From the NCBI GenBank assembly GCA_910579285.1, contig CAJTTT010000002.1, forward strand, positions 186,001-250,000: DNA of 64,000 nt, read 5' to 3'. Positions 49,992-58,290 of this stretch are shown piece after piece (within the stretch, counting starts at the first letter, position 1; each line of letters starts with the position of its first letter). The DNA comes from an uncultured Lachnospiraceae bacterium (GTDB lineage: Bacteria > Bacillota > Clostridia > Lachnospirales > Lachnospiraceae). The notes beneath the pieces are model-generated. The model was not told the DNA's origin. It saw nothing but the letters and a program-made list of their open reading frames with translations, and did no database searches. Made by a program: the position numbers and the translations under genes.

Positions 49992-51014
49992 CTACCGCCG
50001 GTCATAGAGACGCAGGATCAGCCGCAGCACCCGCAGCAGCACGCCGCCGGGATACAGCATTCCCATATACAAAAGCTGGTTGGAACGCTCTGTCACTGCA
50101 ACCGGCGTATTGTGCAGCATTGTTTTTATCTTCTCCTCCCCGAAAATGGCCTGAATCCGCTTTCGGTAACCATTGTCCGGGGCGCGCAGTTCGTTCTTCA
50201 TCACATACATCAGCATGTAACAGTGTTCCCTCGCCACCGCACGGGCGGCGTCCGGCGCCTTCTTCTGCGCCGCTGTCCGTCCCACAGCCTCCATCAGCCT
50301 CTCCACGCCTGCAAAAAGCCCCTCGTCATAGCCGTGCACCAGAGACCCCTCCACATAACGGTAATGGTAATAAAAAGCATCCTTCATAATAACCACGCGG
50401 CTGCTCTCCAGAAGCGCCGGATACATCAGGTTTGTGTCATCCCCGAAGCGGAGACTGTAATCATAATATGTTTCATTGCCCTCGAAGAGAGATTTTTCGC
50501 ACAGCTTCATGCAGCGCGACAGAGGAATTACCTTCTTTTCCTCCCCGATCAACTTCGCCTTAATCTGTTCCCGCAGCCTGTCCCCCTCGTAAATTCCGGG
50601 TTCTGTGCCGTTTTTTACCTCCTCGGTTCCCCTCTGCTTCTCCACCACATGGTCACAGCAGACGATCTCTCCCGGCACACCTGCCAGACGTTCGGTCATC
50701 TGGACAAGCATCTCCGGCTCCAGATAGTCATCGCTGTCCACAAACATATAATACCCGCCGGAGGCCGCCTCCATCCCCGCCACGCAGGCCGCTGTGGGGC
50801 CGCCGTTTTTCTGATGGATAACGCGCACCCTTGCATCTGCCTGCCCATATGCATCACAGACCGCGCCGCTTGCATCCGTGGATTCGTCGTCCACCAGAAT
50901 CACCTCAATCCGCCGGTAAGTCTGTCCCAGAATACTGTCCACACACTCCCGCACATACGTCTCTTTGTTGTATACAGGCACTATGATACTGATTAACGGA
51001 TTTGTCCTTTTCAT
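49992..51014 (-). CDS. GT2-family glycosyltransferase
   Basis: A 340-residue GT-A enzyme: ISIIVPVYNKETYVRECVDSIL, VILVDDESTDASG, KNGGPTAACVAGMEAASG and YMFVDSDDYLEPEML (DxD). The C-terminal half, with LSRCMKLCEKSLFEG, FGDDTNLMYPALL and YYHYRYVEGS, is that of capsule GT2 enzymes such as CpsI/EpsJ-type. The ATG overlaps the stop of the next GT2 gene by 4 nt, and the two are likely made in equal amounts and add consecutive sugars. Sugar unknown. Confidence 0.9.
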   Translation of the reverse strand: MKRTNPLISIIVPVYNKETYVRECVDSILGQTYRRIEVILVDDESTDASGAVCDAYGQADARVRVIHQKNGGPTAACVAGMEAASGGYYMFVDSDDYLEPEMLVQMTERLAGVPGEIVCCDHVVEKQRGTEEVKNGTEPGIYEGDRLREQIKAKLIGEEKKVIPLSRCMKLCEKSLFEGNETYYDYSLRFGDDTNLMYPALLESSRVVIMKDAFYYHYRYVEGSLVHGYDEGLFAGVERLMEAVGRTAAQKKAPDAARAVAREHCYMLMYVMKNELRAPDNGYRKRIQAIFGEEKIKTMLHNTPVAVTERSNQLLYMGMLYPGGVLLRVLRLILRLYDRR

Positions 51015-52027
51015 TCTTTTTCCCGCTTTCTCTCTTTGCTGCAATGGTACAGCCACACATAAAGCCCCGGCAGGCAGGCAAACAGCCTCACCTTAATCCA
51101 GTAACCCGCCGGCAGATAGGGCGCGCATCCTTTCTTATTTGCAATTCCCTTCAGTTTCCTGTGGCATACCTGCAGATAGGCTTTCGTCCGCCTCCGCTCC
51201 TTCCCGGACAGCCGGGCAATCTTTCCCGCCGTCAGCATAACCGCCACCATAATCTGGGCATCCGCCTGTGCCGCCAGGGAAGGCTCCCTTTTCACAATCA
51301 GTTCTCGGGCCATCTCCCAGCAGTAAATCTGATCCATGTAGGCCGGCGTAAAAGGTCTCTGCATGGCCCCGCCGGGATTCTGGTAATAGGCGTAGCCGGG
51401 ATAAGCCGTCTCCACAGCCTGCTTCATACGAGGCAGAAGCTCCACAAGAAACAGCATATCTTCACCGATGGTCAGTCCCTCCCGGAACCGCACCTGTCCG
51501 ATCAGATCCCGTCTGTAGAGCTTACTCCAGCACCGGGTATTCCCCCGCAGTATATTTTCTCTCAGATAGCTTTCGCTGTCATATCTTTTTCCTGTGTCCG
51601 CACCTGTCAGCTCCTCCGGCATTTCTCCCTCCGTCCGAAGCCGTTTCCACTCTCCTGCCGTTCCCCAGGCGGTAAAGCTGCATCCCGCCATATCACTGCC
51701 CGTCCGGCGAAGCAGCCCATGCAGACTCTTAAGCACGCCGGGGCGCAGTCTGTCGTCGGCGTCCACAAACATAATATAGGCGCCCTTTGCCTGTTCCAGC
51801 CCACGGTTGCGCGCCGCTGAGACGCCCAGATCCGGCAGCGTAATCACCCGCAGGCAGGAATGCTGCCCGCACAGCCGCTCGCAAACCGCAGCCGTATCAT
51901 CCGTAGAGCCGTCGTTTATAATAAGCACTTCCAGCGCTTCACAGTCCTGCGCCAGAATGCTGTCGATACATTCTTCCAGATAAGCAGCCCCGTTGTGAAC
52001 CGGGACTATCACGCTGATTTGATCCAC
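51011..52027 (-). CDS. GT2-family glycosyltransferase
   Basis: A 338-residue GT-A enzyme: VIVPVHNGAAYLEECIDSILAQ, VLIINDGSTDDTAAV, VSAARNRGLEQAKG and IMFVDADDRLRPGVL (DxD). The second half has CWSKLYRRDLIG and FREGLTIGEDMLFL, the pattern shared with the neighbouring GT2 enzyme. Hydrophobic residues near the C-terminus may touch the membrane. I favour a GTG start with GAGG five bases upstream, which leaves a 19-nt gap to the acyltransferase; an ATG 14 codons earlier (52069) would overlap that gene and has a poor ribosome site. Confidence 0.88.
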   Translation of the reverse strand: MDQISVIVPVHNGAAYLEECIDSILAQDCEALEVLIINDGSTDDTAAVCERLCGQHSCLRVITLPDLGVSAARNRGLEQAKGAYIMFVDADDRLRPGVLKSLHGLLRRTGSDMAGCSFTAWGTAGEWKRLRTEGEMPEELTGADTGKRYDSESYLRENILRGNTRCWSKLYRRDLIGQVRFREGLTIGEDMLFLVELLPRMKQAVETAYPGYAYYQNPGGAMQRPFTPAYMDQIYCWEMARELIVKREPSLAAQADAQIMVAVMLTAGKIARLSGKERRRTKAYLQVCHRKLKGIANKKGCAPYLPAGYWIKVRLFACLPGLYVWLYHCSKERKREKE

Positions 52028-52046
52028 TTTTTCCTCATACTCCCTT

Positions 52047-52592
52047 TTACATCGTTGAAATCGGTACATGCACCGTTTCTCTTTTCTGATAGCAGATTGT
52101 ATGAGGCGGCACATCCTTTTTAATGACGCTTCCCGCCGCGATCACACAGTCGTCTCCGATATGCACGTCTTTTAAGATGGTGCAGTTTGCGCCAATCCAG
52201 ACACGGTCTCCGATTGTAATTTCACCAATCAGAAACTCCTCGCCCTGATTTTTGAAATTATGGTCATGGTCAACAATGACCACATTATTGCCAAATCTAC
52301 AGTAATCTCCTATTTTGATATGCCCCATGCATGTAATACAGCCGCCTATCGCATAAATGACATGATTCCCTATCTCCAGCCGGCCATCGCCCGCACAGAT
52401 AAAATGCATCTTGCCCCGGTTCTCGTTTTTCTCCCCAAAACTCATATGCCCTTTTCTGGAAAGTTCAAGATAGACACGGTCAAATCCCTGTATCCACGGC
52501 ATCTTGAGCCGAGACCCGTAACGGCACTTCCAATAAGCGATTTTAAACAGACTTTTTAAAGCCTTTAACTTTACATTCATTTTGTCATACAT
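52047..52592 (-). CDS. Hexapeptide-repeat acyltransferase (LbetaH, sugar O-acetyltransferase-like)
   Basis: A 181-residue protein with left-handed beta-helix repeats through most of its length: LEIGNHVIYAIGG, IKIGDYCRFGNNVVIVDHDHNF, ITIGDRVWIGANCTILKDV and IGDDCVIAAGSVIKKDV. VDHDHNF with its histidines matches the active-site region of maltose/galactoside-type acetyltransferases. It likely acetylates a sugar of the repeat unit. The start is uncertain: 52592 overlaps the GT4 gene by 16 nt, and an ATG at 52580 would give an ATGA overlap. Acyl group and acceptor are not known. Confidence 0.85.
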   Translation of the reverse strand: MYDKMNVKLKALKSLFKIAYWKCRYGSRLKMPWIQGFDRVYLELSRKGHMSFGEKNENRGKMHFICAGDGRLEIGNHVIYAIGGCITCMGHIKIGDYCRFGNNVVIVDHDHNFKNQGEEFLIGEITIGDRVWIGANCTILKDVHIGDDCVIAAGSVIKKDVPPHTICYQKRETVHVPISTM

Positions 52593-53635
52593 GCCTTTCT
52601 GTAAGTCTCTTCCAATTTCTGCAAATGAATCTCTAAACTGTATTTTTGCTCTACCGATCTCCTCGCCAGTTCTCCCATATTACGGCGCAGCGCCTCATCC
52701 TGTATAAGCGCACTGACGTCTTTCGCCATAGCGGTCACATCCCCGGGCGTTTCCAGAAATCCGCTCCTTTTATGATCAATTAACTGCGGAATTCCGCCTA
52801 CCGTTGTCGTGACAATGCCTAAGCCATAACCCATAGCCTCCAGTACCGCCATCGGCATGCCTTCATGGTAACTGGGAAACAGAAAAATGCTGCTCTCCCT
52901 GAGAAGCCTCTCCTTCTCCTCTCCCCGCACCCAGCCGGGAAAAGTAACCGTATCCAAAAGTCTTTTTCGGGAGAACGCTGTCTTGATCTGCTCCATCTCA
53001 CCGTCCCCCGCCATCACAAGCGATGCGCCGGGATGGTTCTTTCTCACCTGCTCCCACACCGCCGGAATGTCAAAGCACCCTTTTCTCTCTCCCAGTTCCC
53101 CCAAAAACAGAACCTGTCCGGGGTTTCTTTCTGCATCGTAAGGCTCTTTGGGCATGCGGCAGTAATTTTCAAGAATATCGATTCTCTCCCTGGGCACGAT
53201 CTGCTGCAGGCGCGCTGCCCATTCCTCCGACAACGCTATGAGCCGCGTACATCTGCCGTACACCTTCTGCACCCTTTTTTTCTTTGCATCGGAAGCCTTG
53301 TCATAAAATGTGTCAAATTCCGCTCCGTGGATATGGTTGACCACAGGAATCCCTCTGGATGCGCTCCACAGAATAAACGGCATTTTCCGATAAAAGCTTG
53401 GTCCGAAGGAGGAGTGGACATGCACCAGATCAGGGCGGTCCCTCCTGAGCAGCCTGCGAAAGGCCAGATACCCCTCCAGCGCCTTTTTCAGCTTGTCCCA
53501 TTTACTGCCGTTCTGATAGGATTCGATATAGGTGATGCGGTACCGCTTCTCCAGGGCGCTACCCCGGTAACCGTTTACCACGGAGGCGATTCCGCCTTTC
53601 ACGGCCTCATTCGGCACGATCATACATACATGCAA
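52577..53635 (-). CDS. GT4-family glycosyltransferase
   Basis: A 352-residue GT-B enzyme. N-terminal part: MIVPNEAVKGGIASVVNGY, HVHSSFGPSFYRKM and NHIHGAEFDTFYDKAS; C-terminal part: VLFLGELGERKGCFDIPAVW, VMAGDGEMEQIK, VTFPGWVRGEEKERLL and FPSYHEGMPMAVLEAMGYGLGIV with the E-x7-E pair. The gene follows the priming transferase gene by 60 nt, so it is a candidate for addition of the second sugar of the repeat. The donor cannot be read from sequence. Confidence 0.9.
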   Translation of the reverse strand: MHVCMIVPNEAVKGGIASVVNGYRGSALEKRYRITYIESYQNGSKWDKLKKALEGYLAFRRLLRRDRPDLVHVHSSFGPSFYRKMPFILWSASRGIPVVNHIHGAEFDTFYDKASDAKKKRVQKVYGRCTRLIALSEEWAARLQQIVPRERIDILENYCRMPKEPYDAERNPGQVLFLGELGERKGCFDIPAVWEQVRKNHPGASLVMAGDGEMEQIKTAFSRKRLLDTVTFPGWVRGEEKERLLRESSIFLFPSYHEGMPMAVLEAMGYGLGIVTTTVGGIPQLIDHKRSGFLETPGDVTAMAKDVSALIQDEALRRNMGELARRSVEQKYSLEIHLQKLEETYRKACMTK

Positions 53636-53695
53636 TTTCTTTCCTCCCCCGGCCGCATACCGCTGCTCCTCCTCTGACAGGCAAACCGCGCCCTC

Positions 53696-55108
53696 TTACT
53701 TGGAGCCCTTCCCCGTCAGTACCACCCACACGGTCTGGAACAGGATTTTGATATCCAGTCCCAGCGTCCAGTTGTCGATGTATTCCAGATCCAGTTTCAC
53801 AACCTCGTCAAAATCCACAATTTCGCTTCTGCCGCTGATCTGCCACAGTCCCGTGAGTCCCGGCGTCATACTGATCCTGCGCCTGTAGTGGGAGTTGTAC
53901 TGCTCAAACTCACCCTCCGTTGGCGGCCTTGTGCCCACCAGGCTCATGTCCCCCTTTACGATATTAAAAAACTGGGGCAGCTCGTCAATGCTTGTCTTTC
54001 TGATAAATTTACCTACCTTCGTGATACGCGGGTCGTTCTCCATCTTAAACATGAGCCCCTGCATCTCGTTCAGCGCTTCCAGCTCTTTCTTCCGCGCTTC
54101 CGCATCCGTATACATGGAGCGGAACTTATAAATCTTAAACCGGCGGCCGTTTTTACCGATTCTTGTCTGTGCAAAGAGAACCGGCCCCGGCGAGTCCAGC
54201 CTGATGGCCAGCGCCACAAACGGGGTGATTGCGATCGTTATGAGACAGCCCACCAGACCGCCCACGATGTCAATCAGCCGCTTCACGATCATGCGCCTGT
54301 AGTCAAAATGGTTGATCGAATAGGTCACCACCGTAAATCCGGCAAAGCTTCCCACCCGGACCTCCTTGCTTGGCCTCTCTATGATATCAATGTTGTAGTG
54401 GCAGGCCACTCCCATAGACTCCAGGTCATAGATGATGTGCTTCACATAGGCCATGTCCTCGTCCGGCAGGCTGATAAACACCTCGTCAAGGGGCATCTGT
54501 CTGGCCAGGGAAAGCACATTTTCCCGGTTCGCGTTCACGGCAACGCCCTCCACCGTTTCACCCTTCCTGTCCTTGTCCACACAGGCTAACGCCACGATCT
54601 CATAATTGATATCCATCGCCTCTCTCAGCTTGGAAAGGGTTTTCTCCATCGCCGCGTCTTTCGTGATAATCATAATCTTTACAATGTTGGACTTGGCCGT
54701 GAACCAGACCCGCAGCGCCTTTTTCATGGCGAGCCGCACAAACCAAACGACAAAAATATTCAGAATGGCAAAATACCCCATCACAAGACGGGAGACGTCC
54801 GCGCCTCTCTGCAGCATGAAGAGAAAAGCCATCACGGACAGCTCCATAAAGACATTGAATTTGGTAACCGCTATAAACTCGACCAGAACGCCTCTTTTTA
54901 TAAATTCCCTGTTCCAGTCAAACATAAAGCTGTAAATCGTGCAAAACAACAAAAATCCGATACATACCACAAAGTGGAGCTCTGGCTCCATGACTCTGGA
55001 AAACTTCCGATATCGTATCAAAATAGCTGTCATATATGTCAGGGCTATGCTGAACAGATCCGTGAGAAGCAGCAGATAGCTCTCTATCAATTTCATTTTA
55101 CGATTCAT
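53696..55108 (-). CDS. Undecaprenyl-phosphate sugar phosphotransferase (WbaP/EpsE-type priming enzyme)
   Basis: Starts repeat-unit assembly by moving a sugar 1-phosphate from a nucleotide to undecaprenyl phosphate. The 470-residue protein has four or five N-terminal membrane segments (about 8-135), a CoA-binding-like middle domain (VKIMIITKDAAMEKTL onward), and the catalytic bacterial sugar transferase domain from about 273, with VKRLIDIVGG, KIYKFRSMYTDAE, KTSIDELPQFFNIVKGDMSLVG and TPGLTGLWQISGRS. It is full length and the only priming enzyme in the window. TGAGG precedes the ATG. The first sugar is not predictable. Confidence 0.92.
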   Translation of the reverse strand: MNRKMKLIESYLLLLTDLFSIALTYMTAILIRYRKFSRVMEPELHFVVCIGFLLFCTIYSFMFDWNREFIKRGVLVEFIAVTKFNVFMELSVMAFLFMLQRGADVSRLVMGYFAILNIFVVWFVRLAMKKALRVWFTAKSNIVKIMIITKDAAMEKTLSKLREAMDINYEIVALACVDKDRKGETVEGVAVNANRENVLSLARQMPLDEVFISLPDEDMAYVKHIIYDLESMGVACHYNIDIIERPSKEVRVGSFAGFTVVTYSINHFDYRRMIVKRLIDIVGGLVGCLITIAITPFVALAIRLDSPGPVLFAQTRIGKNGRRFKIYKFRSMYTDAEARKKELEALNEMQGLMFKMENDPRITKVGKFIRKTSIDELPQFFNIVKGDMSLVGTRPPTEGEFEQYNSHYRRRISMTPGLTGLWQISGRSEIVDFDEVVKLDLEYIDNWTLGLDIKILFQTVWVVLTGKGSK

Positions 55109-55139
55109 AGGAATACCTCAGTTTCTCATTTCGGTATCT

Positions 55140-55148
55140 ATTTTACCA
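55140..55148 (-). promoter_or_regulatory. Possible extended -10 promoter before the priming transferase gene
   Basis: TGGTAAAAT on the minus strand, 31 nt before the ATG, in an 82-nt intergenic space. No convincing -35 box is present. It is a weak prediction. Confidence 0.3.
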
Positions 55149-55190
55149 CAAACTTCCCATCACCGCCACCAGCGGCGTAAAATACGCATT

Positions 55191-56423
55191 TCAGGTTTCT
55201 TTGGCCTCGGGGAGAGCAGACAGTTCGCATCCCATCATCATAAGCAGATAGTTCCTGCCGATATAGACTGAAATCAGATGAGCCTCCACCACCGTGTACA
55301 CCGCAAACATCACGAAAAGCGCAAGCCCGCAGGCGTCGCGTCTGCGCCAGAGACGCCAAAGCAGAATCAGATTAGCGCCCACATACAAAATACCCGGAAT
55401 CACGCCATATCGGTAAAATACCTTAACCCAGCCCATGTCAAAATAATAGTTCATATTATTCTCACAGGAAAAGGCAGACCAGGTCTGTATCATGCCGTCA
55501 TTGTTGTCCGAGTCCGTCAGTGATATGATTCTCCCGTTGATATGGCGGTCAATCTTACCTAACAGCACGATATGTTCATTGTCCCGGGGATTGCAGAAGA
55601 AAAACTCGTTCCACTGCGCCTCCCGCACCCGTTCGGCGCACACCGCCGCATCCACGGAAAAAGCGATGCACAACAGAAAAACCAGCAGGCCGCAGACATA
55701 GAAAAACGTCACTTTCCGCAGGCTTTTCACGACAGTCAAAAGACAGGCGCCGCAAAGAAACGCCGCCGTAATCAGCATGCTGGTTTTCGAGCGGGTCAGC
55801 GCATAGACACCCGCGTTTAACAGCATCAAAAACAGGTAACTGTACCATTTCATCCGGTCAAACCAGACGTAAACACCCAGAGCCGCAAGCATAAAAAACA
55901 TGCAGGAGAGCGCATTCGGGTGTCCCATGCCAAGCGTGTAGCGGGTTTCCGCCGCCGCCTGCTCCCCGACGTATCGGGTGATTTCCGCCGCCTCATGCCC
56001 GAAATCCCGTGTCAGGCTGATATCCCCGTAAATTCCTGTCACCGCCAGGGCGACAATGGAAAGGCACCCTGCCAGCGTCACATAGAACGTATATTTCAGG
56101 GCTTCTCTCACAGGGATGCCTTTGCAGGCCGCCACAAACGTCACCACACGGATCAGATCGTTGGCTCCCGTCACTCTGTAAGATACAAACCCCACCGCCT
56201 CCATCATAAAAATAAGCGCCCACTCCCGCCGCTCATAGCGCGTGAGCAGAAGTTTACACGCAAACAGAAGAAAGGTGAGGCGGAACAGATACCCCTCTAT
56301 GGGATTGACATAGCTGCTCTTGTCGACAATCACCATCAAAAGCTCTATGGTCAGTCCGATATAGAAAGCAAGACGGGGAAACGGGCTTTCCTCCCGGATC
56401 CGCCTGTAGAAATTCATTATCAT
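55191..56423 (-). CDS. Wzy-like polysaccharide polymerase
   Basis: A 410-residue protein with about ten membrane segments, including YIGLTIELLMVIV, YTFYVTLAGCLSIVALAV and VTFFYVCGLLVFLLCIAF. A conserved-looking outer part (ETRYTLGMGHPNALSCMFFML, then LTRSKTSMLI, and a loop with LLGKIDRHINGRI) resembles small Gram-positive polymerases (EpsG/Wzy group). A priming transferase gene lies 82 nt downstream. GAGGTAGATT precedes the ATG. It differs from the polymerase-like gene at 43202-44818, so two polymers or two linkages may be made. The 90 nt between it and the GT17 gene contains no recognisable feature. Confidence 0.75.
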   Translation of the reverse strand: MIMNFYRRIREESPFPRLAFYIGLTIELLMVIVDKSSYVNPIEGYLFRLTFLLFACKLLLTRYERREWALIFMMEAVGFVSYRVTGANDLIRVVTFVAACKGIPVREALKYTFYVTLAGCLSIVALAVTGIYGDISLTRDFGHEAAEITRYVGEQAAAETRYTLGMGHPNALSCMFFMLAALGVYVWFDRMKWYSYLFLMLLNAGVYALTRSKTSMLITAAFLCGACLLTVVKSLRKVTFFYVCGLLVFLLCIAFSVDAAVCAERVREAQWNEFFFCNPRDNEHIVLLGKIDRHINGRIISLTDSDNNDGMIQTWSAFSCENNMNYYFDMGWVKVFYRYGVIPGILYVGANLILLWRLWRRRDACGLALFVMFAVYTVVEAHLISVYIGRNYLLMMMGCELSALPEAKET

Positions 56424-56513
56424 AATCTACCTCAACTCTGTACTCTTTCTGTCCCCTCCGCAAACAGGCCATCCGTCCACCGACCGTCCGCCTGCAGCCA
56501 GGGCCAGCCGCCC

Positions 56514-57455
56514 TTACCGCCGCAGGATCCGGGCCAGCGCCCCGTGCGCCCTGCGCAGCCACTGCTTACCCGACAGCTTTGTTCTCTTCCAGAAAATCCC
56601 CGCCGGGCTGATTTCCGGGGCAAGCAGAAAATCATACTCCTCCCGGTGCGTCCGCAGATAGGCCGGAAAGCTCTCATCCATCTTTACCCGCACAAACTTT
56701 GCGTCCCGGTCAAAAATATCCTCGCCGCAGAGCAGTCTGTCCACCGCCTCGTTTAAGTAACGTTTGCTGTTATATTCCGAGTGCGCCGCCGCCTGCACCT
56801 TCACTCCGATGCGCTTCGCCACATCCCGCTCGCCGTCACCGCCCATATAGCCAAAATGCCAGCCCCCGTTGGCAACGCGCACACTGCGCGGATCTCCCGG
56901 CGGCACCTCCCGCAGATACACAATGCCCTCCTCCGGCAGCTCCGAGAAACTGCAGATTTTCGTGCCCAGCCACTGCCTTCTGTCCACGCCCGGAAACTCC
57001 CCCGTGATGGAGAGCAGATTGCCGGAAACCTCCTCCATATTTAAGAAGCAGTAAAACATCCGCTGAGCCAGATGATAAATTTTCCCAGCCTCAAAATGCG
57101 CAAGCAGTTGCACCAGGGTGTCCGGGTTCGGAATCTCATCCACATCGCTGAATATAATCACGTCCTCCGGCTTACAGTCGGAAAGTCCCCGGATCAATTG
57201 GTTTTTCTGAAATTTATCCCGCTCATGGGTGGTAACTCCCTCCATCGGCGAATTTTCCACCGCCACATACCGTATTTTATCCTCAAACTCCGCAAAAAGC
57301 TTCCTGTTCTCGGCAAAAATCATCCGCTTCGGCTCCCCGGAAAACGTGACGGAAGCCTCCTCGATCACAAAAAAATCCACATACGGCGCCATGATCTGCA
57401 TACGCAGTTTCAAGATATCCAGTTCGTTGAAAAAGGGAATACAGTCAAATATCAT
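56514..57455 (-). CDS. GT17-family glycosyltransferase
   Basis: A 313-residue protein of the beta-1,4-mannosyl-glycoprotein N-acetylglucosaminyltransferase family. Marks: IFDCIPFFNELDILKLRM at the N-terminus, FFVIEEASVTFSGEPK, FQKNQLIRGL, VIIFSDVDEIPNPDTL (DVDE in place of DxD) and NGGWHFGYMGG. The family is known mainly from animal N-glycan bisecting enzymes, but bacterial relatives occur in polysaccharide clusters. It lies 58 nt after the DUF5672 gene. The donor is probably a nucleotide hexosamine; not proven. Confidence 0.85.
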   Translation of the reverse strand: MIFDCIPFFNELDILKLRMQIMAPYVDFFVIEEASVTFSGEPKRMIFAENRKLFAEFEDKIRYVAVENSPMEGVTTHERDKFQKNQLIRGLSDCKPEDVIIFSDVDEIPNPDTLVQLLAHFEAGKIYHLAQRMFYCFLNMEEVSGNLLSITGEFPGVDRRQWLGTKICSFSELPEEGIVYLREVPPGDPRSVRVANGGWHFGYMGGDGERDVAKRIGVKVQAAAHSEYNSKRYLNEAVDRLLCGEDIFDRDAKFVRVKMDESFPAYLRTHREEYDFLLAPEISPAGIFWKRTKLSGKQWLRRAHGALARILRR

Positions 57456-57513
57456 GTGTTATTTATCCTTTCCGCAATGTCATGCCGACAGCCGCTTTCC
57501 CATTTGTAACGCT

Positions 57514-58290
57514 TTATCTTGAAAGTCTGCGCCAAAACAAAAAAGGTCTCACGAAATCCTTGCATTTCTGCCATCTGCTCTTCCACGGGTTCTTAAACTG
57601 CGGATACTGCGCGTTCCTGCCGCGCCATTTATGGAAAAGAAAGGGCTTCTCCACATCCATGATCTCAGGAATCATATGCTCATGCCCGAAATACTTCGCC
57701 ACCTCAATGGGCGCAAAACACATCCCCGCCGCCTCAATTTCATTGCGGTATTTACAGCAGAGAAAGATATCCTCGTTATATTCATCTTCCTTCTCTATTT
57801 TTTCCCACTTAAGCCCTGCCTGCGCAGGAAAATCCATAAGCCTTCTGCTTCGGATCGACACGCTGTTTCCCACCCGGACAATCTCTCCTCTGGCATCCCG
57901 GTAAGAGTAGTCGTTTTGCGGCAGCGGCCACGGGGATCCGATATAGTCATAATCCAGAAACGCGTCCTGCCAGCTCTCGGGGTGCACCACAAAACCGTCG
58001 GCATGGACAATCAGCGCAAATTCTGTGTGAATGTGCTCTCCCAGTTCATACACCATTTTGTAGTTAAACTTGTCTATATCATCCAGTTTTGATGTGTGGG
58101 AGTATCGGATGCCCTTTGGCAGTGACAACGGTTTTCTGTGGGTGATCAGCACCACATCGCCAAAGGAAATCCCCCGCATACTGTATTCCAAAGCGCGGAT
58201 CGTCTCATATACATTTACGCTGGTCATAGCCGCCAGCGTCACGTTTGGAAGAGAAAGCTTCCGCTCATTTGTCTGCGTGTTCTGTTTCAT
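57514..58290 (-). CDS. DUF5672-family protein, putative glycosyltransferase
   Basis: A 258-residue soluble protein. VTLAAMTSVNVYETIRALEYSM, YELGEHIHTEFALIVHADGFVVHPESW, FLDYDYIGSPWP, VRVGNSVSIRSRRLM and NEDIFLCCKY match DUF5672, whose members look like GT-A transferases (HADG in the place of a DxD motif). It is 26 nt overlapped with the DUF6056-like membrane protein gene and followed by the GT17 gene, forming a trio that may modify one glycan. AAGGGCGTAT precedes the ATG. Activity is not established for the family. Confidence 0.75.
   Translation of the reverse strand: MKQNTQTNERKLSLPNVTLAAMTSVNVYETIRALEYSMRGISFGDVVLITHRKPLSLPKGIRYSHTSKLDDIDKFNYKMVYELGEHIHTEFALIVHADGFVVHPESWQDAFLDYDYIGSPWPLPQNDYSYRDARGEIVRVGNSVSIRSRRLMDFPAQAGLKWEKIEKEDEYNEDIFLCCKYRNEIEAAGMCFAPIEVAKYFGHEHMIPEIMDVEKPFLFHKWRGRNAQYPQFKNPWKSRWQKCKDFVRPFLFWRRLSR

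Noticed and set aside
56424..56513. A decayed gene between GT17 and the polymerase
   Set aside because: Only 90 nt, with no frame matching a known protein; read as ordinary spacer.
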